Of a stretch of DNA of 64,000 bases, positions 1 through 11,550 are shown piece after piece. The notes under the pieces were generated by a model, which had not been told where the DNA came from, did not search any database, and saw only the letters and a list, made by a program, of their open reading frames with translations. Each line of letters starts with the position of its first letter. The stretch's first letter is position 1. Source of the stretch: Parietaria judaica (lineage: Eukaryota > Streptophyta > Magnoliopsida > Rosales > Urticaceae); assembly GCA_954871525.1 (NCBI GenBank), contig OX940862.1, positions 11,986,501 through 12,050,500 of the forward strand, given 5' to 3'. The position numbers and the translations under genes were made by a program.

Positions 1-366
1 ACATATTTTATTAAGATTTTTTACTCTCTCTATCTCTCTCTCTCTCAAATATGACTAAGCCTTTTATTTTCATTTTATTGTCTATATAATTTATGATTTT
101 GTATTTTTAGCTAGGCAAAAATAATTATTTTATTTATTTTAAAAAATTATTTTTTGGACAAGTTATTAGTAAAAAAATCCCTAGTACGGGGTACATTGAT
201 TTTGAAATCAATTTAGAAAAACAATTTTCACTACGAGAACTAATTAATTTATTTATTCATTTTCCAAACACCGGAAATCTGGGTTTTGGTTTCGAAAACG
301 GCAAAAAATCTGAACCATAAAACTGGTTTCACTGAGAACTTAAAAGGGAGTGATGTGAAAACTTAC

Positions 367-1457
367 CTGCTGATAAGGTCAGCCGGCAAGGCTTCCCGGT
401 CAAAGCGCCAGAGCTTGTCATAGGCGACGGCGCAAAGCTCCATGGAATACTTGGCGGGGGCGAAGGAGGTCTCAATGATGCCACCGGCGTTGATGAGGGC
501 TTCACGGGCGAGGGCGTTGATCTCCATGGTGTACCTGAAATGCGGGCGCAGCAGCCGGAAAATCGGGTGCATGGCACTCAGCTGCCTCTGCGTTGCGATG
601 ATGTAAGGCTCCGTGCAGCAATGCGTTCTCAGCCTATTAATCAATCAATGACTAACTCAATATAGTCATATTAATTAACTACCTTACTTAACTTCATATT
701 ATTTTTTAATTCTACTTAATAACGTCATCTTTTTTCTTTTCTTTTTTTTACTTTTTACACCATATATACATATATATACTTTTACTAGCAAAATTGATTG
801 ATTTATTATGTTTTACTATGAAAATTTAAGATACAATTATACTGAAATATAGTATAAAGAGATTCCTCACTTATTCATGACCTAATTATTGTAATATTAC
901 TATTATATAGCCAACGTGCTCGAACATTATGAGCTATGGTATGATGTTAATTAAGTATTTATTGACTTTAGATTCTTAACACTCACAATTACTCAAACAA
1001 TTATATATGTTGATAAACAAATAGCTAACGATTATTATCATCATGACATCATCAATGGCGATGTTGTAATCGATACGTGTGTTGTAGGCGCGTACCAGTG
1101 AGAAACTAGCTGGTGATAGCCGGAGTCATGGGCGAGGACGTGGGCTTTGGCGAGCCTCCAGAGCCAGAGCCCCGTGGAGTTCCAGCACGGTGTGAAGACC
1201 TGGCTCCAATGCGACTCTCCGTTGCCAGGCGGCTTGGTGAGCTCGATGGCCAGCGGCCTCATCGTCCCGTCCTCTGTCAGGAAGAACACCGTCCTAGATC
1301 CGTAAAGCGTCGTGTCCTCCACCGATCTCACCTTGTGGACAAACGGAAGCAGCAGATCGTGGTAATCCAACATGAACAGCCTCTTTTGTTCTATGGCCTG
1401 CTCCACATATTAAATCCTTAAGTTAAATACAAATCTACAAATAAATAAAATATTTGT

Positions 1458-1494
<37 letters not shown>

Positions 1495-4400
1495 GTTATA
1501 ATATTATTGGACCTGCTGGACAGTCATGAAACCTCTGATCTCTTTCTCGATGAGTTCGGTAGTGATGCCTGATTCTGCTGGTCCATAGATATCTGGATCA
1601 AGTTTGCTTCTCAGTGGCCATTCCTGCAAATATTGTATTAGTCTCGAATGAATGTGGTCGGAAATGTCGGTTTTAAATAAATCCGAAGCCATAGTTCTCA
1701 CGATTTCTCTTTACGGCCTTGATTTTGTAGGGGCCTTCACGAAGTCACATCGTGAAATGATATATTTAATCAAAAGTGATAAGTATGACCAGAAGTATAT
1801 GTAGTCAAGTCCATCTAGCCATAGATAAATTTTCGGAACGAATTTTGTGAGTTTAAAACGTGTAAAAAGATTAGATGGTTGAGAATTTAATGTGTTAATT
1901 TTTACCGTGACTGCTTGAATGCTGTACGGGTTGAGACCTGCAAGAGTCTGCCTCCCAAACTCTTCGTCTCTGAACCAAAAGAATTTGTCCCCTATACACA
2001 TAAATTTCACAGAAAAGGAAAAGTAAGTACTTAAGATATGATATCTTTTTTTAATGTATCAACTTTCTTATCATACGATTGAAGTAATAATTGTGTCACC
2101 AAAGAACAAATAATTGTACGTGAAAATTTATAAATCAAGTGCAAAACAAATAAAGGAACAGAGAAATGGATATAGTAATTGTACGTAAATATAATGGACC
2201 TATAATGAATTTTTTGGCACAACTTAATTTTAAAAAAAAATTATTTTTTGTTTCACTTTAAGAAAAAATAATCGTTAATTAGTAAACTATTTATAAAACG
2301 GATATTGGTGGTAACAAAAACTGATTTAGCTTTTGGTAAAAAAAAAAATTAAGCTAAAAAGACTCAAATATACTAAAAACCGTGTTTTTATTTTTAGAAA
2401 AAACCAGCACAACTTAATTTTTTTTAAAATTATTTTTCGTTTCACTTTAAGAAAAAAACTGACAATTAATTAGTAAACTATTTATAAAACAAATATTGGT
2501 GGTAACAGAATCTTATTTAGCTTTTGGTAAAAAAATATTATTTAAGCTAAAAAGACTCAAATATACTAAAACCGTGTTTTTATTTTTAGAAAAAAACAAA
2601 AGCTACGAATCCTAGCTTTTATGACTCATGTCCAAAATTCTAAAATCACTTTTGGATTTTTTGTATGTTTAACTTATTTTAAAAACAAAACAAGACTTTT
2701 TAAACTAACTCAAACGCACCCAATTTATTTGCAAATAAAATATAATTATAGTATTAATAATTGAATAGTGAAATACTAAGCAATTTTAATAATTTAATAA
2801 CTATAGTGATATTAATGTCACTTAACCTAATCAACTAAAGAAAGCATAGTATAATGTATTTATAATATTAGCATTAAGGAGTCTTTACTCTGCATGGTTT
2901 CTGGGATCTCGAATTGCAAAGCGTCGTCGACGTCGGAAAGGGCCTTGTACAGTCTGGGAAGAACTTGCCTGAGAATACCCTGGTTCTCGGAATCTTGAGG
3001 AGGGATTTTAATGCCCTCGTCGAAGAGTTTGTCGATGGCTGTGAAGTAAGGAAAGCCGAGCGCAGAGTCAACCAACACCGTCTGAAGGGACGGCCTCAGC
3101 GCGTGCAGCCCTGAGTACACCGTTTTTGCGCTGAACGTCAGCTGCTTCACTTCTGAGAACGCCTCGTCTCGGGGCACGTACATGCTTCCACTTTTCTTCT
3201 CCGACAAAGGATCTTAATACGTACAAACAAAATTAATTTATACGAGATTATGAGAATATGTATAATTACTATGAACAAATTAAAATTACTAGCTTGGGAC
3301 GTATACGTATAGGAATATTGCAAGTTTCTTATTAAGTCTACTTTTATTTTCATCTCATCTGTAACTTTATTAAATCGTTTAACTTTATATATTTACTACA
3401 GAAAATTGTTTATTTAAAAAAAAATCGTGATTAATTAATTTATTGAAGTCACGTAAAAAAAAATTCTTTTTAATTTTATAAGATAATATTTGAATATCCA
3501 GTAAAAAAAATTAGGATAAAAAAATATTGCATTAAAAGAAAATTAATTTACAGGAAAAAATATTAATAATTTCGAAAGAGTATTTATGTGCATTTAATGT
3601 TTTAATTCTAAATATGCATTAAATTTTTTATTTAGCAGCGATAATTTATTATTACGAGATTTTTTTTTGCTTTGTAAGGTGAGCTTTTTCAATTTATGTA
3701 AGTCGGCCGAAATCAATTACTTGATGTTACGAATTCAAATATGCTTGCGTTTATTGACTACAAGAGATGTTTAACATGATTGACTTGTAATTTTAAAGTT
3801 ACTTGTGTTTATTGAGGTAAACTTCACTCAATATACTACAAAATACCATTTATTCTTTTAATAGATTTCAAGTTTTCATAATTATCAAAATAGGCTTTTT
3901 AAAAAGTTTAGATCAAATTTACTCATACTCTTAACTCATCTTTTTAATTTCAAGATAGTAGTCTCTAAATTTTCGGACATTAATCCTATTGGGACAACAA
4001 CTGTCCAAATATAAGGACATGCATTGTCGAAATGATATTATATTAGTGTCCGAATTTTCAGGTCCTAAACTGTCTAAATTTTAGGACATAAGTTGTCCCA
4101 ATTAAGTGACTAAATTTCAAGGGTAAAATTTGACATTATTTTAAAAAAAAAAATATATTTTAAGAATAATGAAAAACTTGAAGTCTATCGAAGGAATTAA
4201 TTGAGTTTTGGAGTCTTTTCAATGAAGTTTTCTATTCATTAATTACCTGTTTCACTGCGAGGATAACCTGTCCTACACCTCCGAGGATAAGGGAGTTCTT
4301 CGTTACCACCGAGAATCGGTCTTCGAAGTTCTTCGTTGTCAGGGTCTCCGAGGTCATTGTACACATCGTAGTCGTATATTCTCTCAAACTTCTTCCTCTC

Positions 4401-4793
4401 TCCTTGTCCATTTCCTCTTATGCTGTCAAGCTCCTCCTTTCTCAACCGCGCCAACCCAGGTGGGGTACTCGACGGCAAATATGACTGCATTCAAATCAAT
4501 TAAGGAAACATTATTAATTTAAGTTTTTAAAGTAGTTTTACTAGGTATTCTTATTATGCTCTTACTTTTACTTGGTATATTTATTTATATACCCTCTATA
4601 TATTTATCTATATATATTTTCCTCTATATTTATTAAGGAAACATTATCTTTACTTCTAATTAAAAAAAAGGTTGAAATTTACTGTACCTTAAATTTATAT
4701 TCATTATCCCACAATCACCCCTAATTATTAACAAATATTTTAGTTCAATTAGTTTACTTCATAATTTATTTCTAAAGTAAATGCCACTTTATA

Positions 4794-4834
<41 letters not shown>

Positions 4835-7769
4835 ATCACAAATTAAGCATGCATTTGAACTCTTTTAAGATAATAGACTATATATAATGATATGTAAAAG
4901 CGAATATCTCAAAATATATATGTAGAATAAATTAATAAAATCCTCATGAACAACTCAAAACCATTTATTAAAGTGTTATTATTATTATTTACTAGAAGCC
5001 TCTACGGCTCTACGCATAGTATGGGGCCAATAAAATAAAATAAAATCATAAAAATGAAAAGAAGTAATAATATCTTGCCTTATCTGTGAAGAAGATTCGC
5101 TTGTGAGGATTGTCGTATTTGGAGTGAATCCATGAGAAGCAGTGAACGGTGAATGAGCCACCAGGGACATCTTCTAGGATTATGTCCTTGAGGTACATCT
5201 CCTTGTGGTGCTCATTCTCTACCAGAATTGCCCCGATCGCCCCAAAATTCGCCGTCACGTCAAACGTCGCCTCGTAGTTTACGTCCCTCTCTTCGTCCCG
5301 CCAGATCTTTCTCTGCGCGTACGCTTTGATTGTCTGCTTCTCTAGTCCGGTTTCTAATTCATCATCACAAAAAATATAGTATTATTAAGTTTGTTTCTCT
5401 CAGACTTCCTTAATTAGTTTCATATGAGAGATTGAGGGTGAAATGGTTTGTGCAATCAGCTTTTGATATTTGAGATAATTTTAATGTTTAAATTGTAACT
5501 CTCAAATATATATTAATGGAATTACACTTTTCCTACGCCATACGTAAGGGTTCTATTAATAAAATTCAGACAAGGTTAATATGTGAGTGATCTCTCTCGC
5601 TATTTGTCTAAAAAAAGATAAAAGGTGAAATTAAGACCGATATACTACTACAGTACTACTAGTGATGGGTTTTTTTGCGAAGGATTTTTCAGTATTGGTA
5701 TCGATAAAAAAGATATCCACTTTTTCATTAAGGGTAATTTAAAAATAAATTTTATAGTAATTTCACTAACTTCGCATAACTCACGTGGCATTAAGAGTAG
5801 ATCCAATAAAAAACCTATAAAGGTCAGTTAACAGTAACTTAAAAGAGTAAAAAAAAAAACCGGATAATTTTACATTTCTTGCAGAAGTTTAGGGAAGGCT
5901 ACAATCTATTTGGACTTAACATAGATCCGTCACTGCCGGTTAGGCTAAAATCGGATAATATCATATCGAGTCGGGACAGTGTTAAAAGTAAACAAAAAGA
6001 TGTGATAGATTGATGGGTGACATTACGAATAGACCTGTTTGCTATAATTGACTTTATCTGTATATAATTTGTCTCGGTCTCTCGGATATTAACTTTGTAC
6101 ATGGATCACCACACCACACCAGTATGTATTTGATTTGGACCACGATTTTGTACGTTGAATGGAAATCACTTGTTTACTCATATTTTAATGTAAAATATCT
6201 GACTGATATGTTACGACATTATGATTTGAAATTGTGCGTGAATTTTTATTTTGACAAAGTCTGAGCTTATAGAAAATTTGAACTGTGTATATGATTTTTC
6301 GTCTTCTTATTTGGAATTTTATTTGCCACAAATCTTCTGAATCCTGCAATTGACGTGTTGTCATTATTAGAGTTAAAATATCTTGTAGAACAAAATATCT
6401 ATGTATTTTATAAATAGTATAAATTATGACTGGCAACTAGCTGCTACAGTTATTTTAATCATTGAGTCGATCGATTCGTTAATATAGTAATTTTTTAAAA
6501 TATCACTCTATATAAATGTGTTCCATATGATTTTGCACATTTTTAATTATTATAAATGTGCTACCTATCAGATTGCTATCTTATTTTTTTTTATTAGTTC
6601 GTCCTCTTAAATTATGCTTTGTCTTAGGTTGTCTCGTAATAAACTTTATTCATCTATTTTCATTATTTTCCTCTTAAACTTTTTATATGTATCAAAATAT
6701 TGTCTATTTTTTTAGGGCTCTTAATAGCCAAATTGAAACATAGGTTTAGCAAAATAGCTAAATTTTGGTAAATTTTGCAAACTAGCCAATTAACCATTTA
6801 CAAAATTTTGGTTAATTTTGTAAACTATCCAAATTAGAAATTCACTTAAATGGTTAATTGGCTAGTTTACAAAATTAACCAAAGTTTGGCTATTTTGCAC
6901 CTATGTTTTAATTTGGCTATTTGGTGCAATTTCTCATTTTTTTATATAAATATTTTAACGGGTTTCACTTTCATCATATTAAGGGAGAAATCATAAAAAA
7001 GGAGAGATTTAACGATCTTAAGATGGAGAAGGACGGAAAGACAAAAAAACCAATACCGGGAGGGAATTTCGACATTCTTTTTTAATAAAATTTGAGGTTG
7101 ATGAATTTCGCACAACAGATTAAGATAGATTAAAATAAAGAAAATACACATTTATCTTTAAATTTTGGCCGAAATGGTAACAAATATTCGATATTTCAAT
7201 ACAAATTAAAAGTCCATACAAATATTCACTAATTGCTAATTTGAATAATATATATATATATATATATCTATATATATAACTAAGCAATTATAGATCCTTT
7301 TTTTCTCTCTAAAATTTAATTTGAGGGGGTTAATTTGAATTTCAGTTTAAACTAATTTTTTTTATGAATTTAAGCTTGTATATATATATATATAGAATTA
7401 ACCAATTATATATATACACTTACGAGGATCTAGCTCAGCACTGACAAGCTCGAGGTGGAGAGACTTTCCGAGCAAATCTTGGATATCATCGAGTCCTTTT
7501 GTTAAACCAAGGTTCGACAGAAACCCTCCCACGGTAGGGCTCACCGACAGGGTGGCCTTCACTTTCACCGTCGTCTCGGCTGCTTCGTTAAAGACGGCCT
7601 TGACTCTGCCGTCGTTTACTGACTCAACCTTGGTCCTCCAGTTATGGCCCTTAGAGCAAAGCTCCGACGGCCGTACTGGAAGCGAAGCAAGACCTTTCGT
7701 AACGCCATTCAGAAACGGCTTCACCAGAGGGACGTACCGAGATTGATGAGCTAACTGAGGTTTCAACAT
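367..7769 (-). CDS. LOX2-like: Chloroplast 13-lipoxygenase, type 2 (LOX2-like), 3' end off window
   Basis: Oxygenates linolenic acid at C-13 in plastids, the entry step to jasmonate and leaf volatiles. Eight exons join in frame on the minus strand: 7769-7424, 5353-5079, 4484-4247, 3212-2889, 1991-1906, 1623-1513, 1397-1096 and 633-367, giving about 649 residues. The N-terminus looks like a transit peptide and is followed by a PLAT/LH2 domain (roughly residues 80-195) and the lipoxygenase domain. The iron-ligand stretch [12 protein letters not shown] is intact; H555 and H560 correspond to soybean LOX-1 H499 and H504. The remaining ligands (second-helix His, Asn, C-terminal Ile) belong to the last exon, left of base 1. 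Exon 8 ends in a normal GTAAGT donor, so the gene is cut by the window rather than broken. Intron 2 uses a GC donor. The type-2 assignment rests on motifs such as [13 protein letters not shown] and on the plastid N-terminus. Confidence 0.93.
1461..1490. repeat. (TA)n microsatellite in LOX intron 6
   Basis: An uninterrupted TA run of about 30 bases in the intron between exons 6 and 7 of the lipoxygenase gene. Similar runs occur at 4797-4831, 8739-8768, 9484-9522 and 10446-10478. Confidence 0.9.
2215..2721. mobile_element. MITE with internal duplication in LOX intron 4
   Basis: Begins with GGCACAACTTAATTTT and ends near CAAACGCACCC. These are the ends of the element at 47348-47718, with which it shares long internal stretches (TTTATAAAAC, CTAAAAAGACT, AGCTACGAATCCTAGC). 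About 190 bases are tandemly duplicated inside it (2218-2407 and 2408-2597). I see no transposase. It lies wholly within the intron between exons 4 and 5. Confidence 0.7.
3819..4230. mobile_element. Foldback MITE in LOX intron 3
   Basis: Left arm AAACTTCACTCAATA and right arm ending TTGAAAAGACTCC...TGAAGTTT are imperfect inverted repeats of roughly 100 bases. Both arms carry the AGA(T/C)TTCAAGTTTT(T)CAT block. Between them are several GGACA/TGTCC direct and inverted motifs. The right end stops about 17 bases from the exon 3 donor site. No coding capacity. Confidence 0.65.
5921..5935 (-). repeat. Isolated transposon-end-like sequence
   Basis: CAGTGACGGATCTAT read on the minus strand resembles the CAGTGGCGGATC end at 14861. 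No partner end or target duplication was found, so this is at most a relic inside LOX intron 1. Confidence 0.3.
6723..6921. mobile_element. Foldback element in LOX intron 1
   Basis: Arms at about 6723-6800 and 6849-6921 are near-complementary. AATAGCCAAATTGAAACATAGG at the left pairs with CCTATGTTTTAATTTGGCTATT at the right, and ACTAGCCAATTAACCATTT pairs with AAATGGTTAATTGGCTAGT. A transcript would form a long hairpin with a loop of about 45 bases. Typical of a non-autonomous foldback MITE. Confidence 0.75.
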
Positions 7770-8736
7770 GATTATCTAGGGTTTCAGATGTGAGAGTGGA
7801 ATGATTGTATTCTATTGGTTATAGTAAATAATGTAGACACAGTCTCTCGAGGTGGTTTATTGAGGAAGTGATTAAAACAGACCTTTTATAGGAGAAATAT
7901 TTCAGGAATAAATGAGATATAATTAGGTCAATATGGCCATATTTGACGTCGATAATTCCATACACGTGAAAAAAATGCCCATGCATGGTATAATTTGAAT
8001 TATGTTTAATCATAAAGATCGAAAAAACATATTTCTGGATAAGAGAATCTGTTTTTGAGAGTTCATAACGCACGTGGTAAAATAGATGTTCTTGTTTTTT
8101 TGTTAGCAAAGGAAAAATCACATCGCTTTATGCTCTTAATTAACTTAAAACATACTTGTAATTTCAAACATAATTTTGCTGTTTTAATTTGTTACCAATT
8201 AAGTAATTACAAAGTTGTCTAGAACGTACGACGAGCCAAGAGAAGAAAAAAAAACAGGTAATTTAGTTGTGTTAATTTATATAATGCGCATCATAAATAT
8301 ATATATATATATGAAGATCAATAGATCATGAAAATCCAAAGGAGTTCATTAATGGAATCGCCCTAAATAAACGAAGTTAGATCTTGCTGTCGGCCACAAA
8401 AGAAGTGAGCTTGAGTCTAATGTTCAATTACAGAAACACGTTTTATTCAGTTAACTAATATTAAACTATATACAATTACAAAGAATGAAAGTAATACATT
8501 TAATTGGTTCCTCCATTATTATTTTTGTGTTGTTCTACTATAGTCTATATATATGCATTTGAATCCCTAGAGATATTACTACTCGGAATTTAATTTCAGT
8601 TATATGTCTAAGATACACAAAACTTATATTTATCAAATTTATTTGAACGTTTTCATCTAAGAAAAGCTCGCGTCTTCACATTTTAATTATCAAAATACTC
8701 GATTATCAGGGTAATTTTATCAATTTATTACTTTTA

Positions 8737-8772
<36 letters not shown>

Positions 8773-9481
8773 TAACATTTCTTCAAGAAATCCTAGAAAC
8801 TCATAACTGGCCGCGACCTGTTATATATATAATATATATCAATTAGATTGTCTTTTCACATATATCATTCATATATATATATATATAGACCACTAGTTGT
8901 AAGTAAATTTTTCTTAGCGATTCGTTTTAAAAATTAAGCTATGATTAGAATTAAATGTAAAGCATGTATTAGACGATGTATATGATAATTTATTCTCTAA
9001 AATAGTGAATTTTCAAATTCGTAAGAAATGTTTACTTATAAGCTATATATTAGATCATATATATGTACAGTTCACCAAAATAAGCTGTAAGATTCAGACA
9101 AGTTGAACAGCATAATTATAGAAATCGAAGAAGTATACAGTTTTCTGATAATTTAATTCATTGTATCTAGGGTTGGTGAGAAACGCTATGAATGTGTTTG
9201 CATTGCATGTGAGAAACTGAATCAAGCATAGGTAACGTGTCGTATCAAATTAAATACTGATTTATGGAACTTTAACTCATGTCAACATGGTTATTTTTCA
9301 ATTGGAAATATTAAATCTAAATATGGCAAAACTAGTCATAATCACATAAAAATTAGAGAATTCAAGATAGTTTTAGCTATATATCACGATTCTTTTCAAG
9401 ATAAGATAAAGCTGACTTGTCCAATTCCTATTGCTTCAACATATTTTCTCATTTTTATTCAACAACAAAAAATACTAAACA

Positions 9482-9524
<43 letters not shown>

Positions 9525-9763
9525 AATATAAAACGTTTACAGTCTATGTGTAAATTGGACATATCCTAATTGGTGAAGCTTTTAAATCCGAAAAGGACTC
9601 TTTCATTAATATATAAAACTCGTGTTGGATATCGAGTGTTGCAAGTTTCCCTATGAAAGTTACCACTCTTTATATACCGATGAACCTTTCAATTTTTATT
9701 TGGAAACATCTTGAAGCTTGAAGACGTAAAGCCATGAATGCACACTCACACACACACATATAC

Positions 9764-9797
<34 letters not shown>

Positions 9798-10441
9798 GGA
9801 CACGTTTTTTTATTATCAATAGTATATCGAGCAAAGCAACGTCAATTGTTTAGCGAAGCAGTAACCCTTCATAAACGACAATTAAGACTCTTAAAAACGT
9901 GTATTTTGAATTTGAACCACTGCAACCGCACATGAAATGATGCGGCATTTTGTGAATGCAAAAATAACAACTAATAACTGTTGAAAAATATTAGAGATAA
10001 ATTAAAATTGAGATAGAATCGATATTAAGAAGAAAAAACAGTATGTTAATGCGATGGACAGTCATAGATCATGAAAGATTTTAGTCGTCGACAAAATAAA
10101 AGAAAAGTCATTCATCTAGATAATTGAAAACACGTGTCAAATACTTGGTGGTTCTAGTGAGATTGTTTGTGACATGATGAGTAACTTTTCATCAATGCAT
10201 GGGACATTGAAAATTCGATGCTACGATCAATGTTATTTTTATGATAATATTTATTTTTTGAATATTAACCGTTTTTCAAAAAAATCATTTTTGTGATTCA
10301 GGTTTTGTTCTCTGTGGGATTTGCAAAACAACAAAGATATAGTTTTAAATTCTAAATATGATTATTATTTCGTTTAAGACGACACATATCGTACAAATAG
10401 AAAATAATTGGTAAATTTAGACAAAAGACTCATCTCTTTTA

Positions 10442-10480
<39 letters not shown>

Positions 10481-11125
10481 CTCATAGACTATATAAATGT
10501 TGGAAGAGCTGCATAGTTGTATTCAATATAACAATATTCTAATTATAATACATACGTTCTCATAATTTGAAAATTTCGGGAGTCTTGGGCGAAACATGAA
10601 AACAAGGCCTTTTTATTTTTTAATATTAATTATATACAATAAAATAAAATTATAAATTTAATATTAAATAAGCTAAAAAATAATAACGTTCTCTTGATAA
10701 ATCATTTTTTACTAATTCCATAAAATGTTAAAATCTTCTTAATTATATTTTGCGGTGATAATTAATATTACTAAAATAATTATACAGTGTTCTTTCACTT
10801 TACCCAGGTTTTTTCGAATATTTTTATAAGTTATTTCGTCTCTTAATTTATATTTTTAATAATAAACTATGAGTTCATTGTAAAATGTTACATTTTTTCA
10901 ATAAACTAGTTTTATTAGCTTAAAGAGAAATAAATCGACCAATTGTATACTGACCGAATAACTTAACAAGAACAGAGTGTTGTGTGGAGTTACTAGAAAG
11001 AAAAGAAAAAAAAAATTGGCAGTACAACTTTATCGTCGTTTTAAATTCCAATGTATTTTGTATTTATTTATTTATTATTCTAAGTGAGCTCCTTTTTGTT
11101 TTGTTGACTAACAGGCCCCTTTTTT
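7770..11125. other. AT-rich intergenic region
   Basis: Apart from the LOX promoter elements I see no supported gene. The stretch holds several (TA)n runs, a CACACA/TATA mixed microsatellite near 9738-9792, and short ORFs of low complexity with no recognisable domain. Confidence 0.6.
7963..8076 (-). promoter_or_regulatory. Two G-boxes in the lipoxygenase promoter
   Basis: Two exact CACGTG palindromes lie at 7963-7968 and 8071-8076, about 195 and 300 bases upstream of the LOX start codon. A TATAAAAG box on the minus strand lies near 7880-7892. G-boxes are binding sites for bHLH factors such as MYC2, which controls jasmonate genes. That these sites act on this gene is inference. Confidence 0.5.
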
Positions 11126-11274
11126 CGCATGGGCTTTTCACTAATACTAAGTAATAATATATATATAAAAAATATTTTCAATTAGGGGCCTTCATAATTA
11201 AGGTCGCATGGGGTTTTTACTAAGTACAAAAAAATATATTAAATATTTTCAATTAGGGGCCTTCATAATTAAGG
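11126..11274. repeat. Tandem duplication upstream of the oxidoreductase gene
   Basis: Two head-to-tail units of about 70-78 bases (11126-11203 and 11205-11274). Each begins CGCATGGG and ends in the identical block CAATTAGGGGCCTTCATAA followed by TTAAGG. The following GGGCTGGGCC is GC-rich and transposon-like. It lies about 280 bases before the next gene's start codon. Confidence 0.75.
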
Positions 11275-11550
11275 GGCCTTGGGCTGGGCCTGCAAAACAA
11301 GCCCATATACGACATCAGTTCGTAAACGACATTGAAATCAAAGAGCCTTCGGCAATTACAGCACATCAACGACACGGTCTTGATGAAACACAAGATGATC
11401 TTTACTTAAACTTAGGTATATTTGCCGCTATTATCTAAAACAGTACTATACGTTATTCGATTCGATCGGAACTCATGAATGAATAGTACTTGTTCCGCTC
11501 ATTACGATCGAATCTTCCAAGCTCGGAGGAGGAACTGAAGAGACGTTCCC

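Noticed and set aside
6723..6921. MicroRNA gene from the long hairpin
   Set aside because: Arms are near-complementary over their whole length and AT-rich, as in foldback MITEs; no miRNA family seed was recognised.
11208..11438. 76-codon ORF before the oxidoreductase gene
   Set aside because: Begins inside the tandem repeat and has no recognisable domain.
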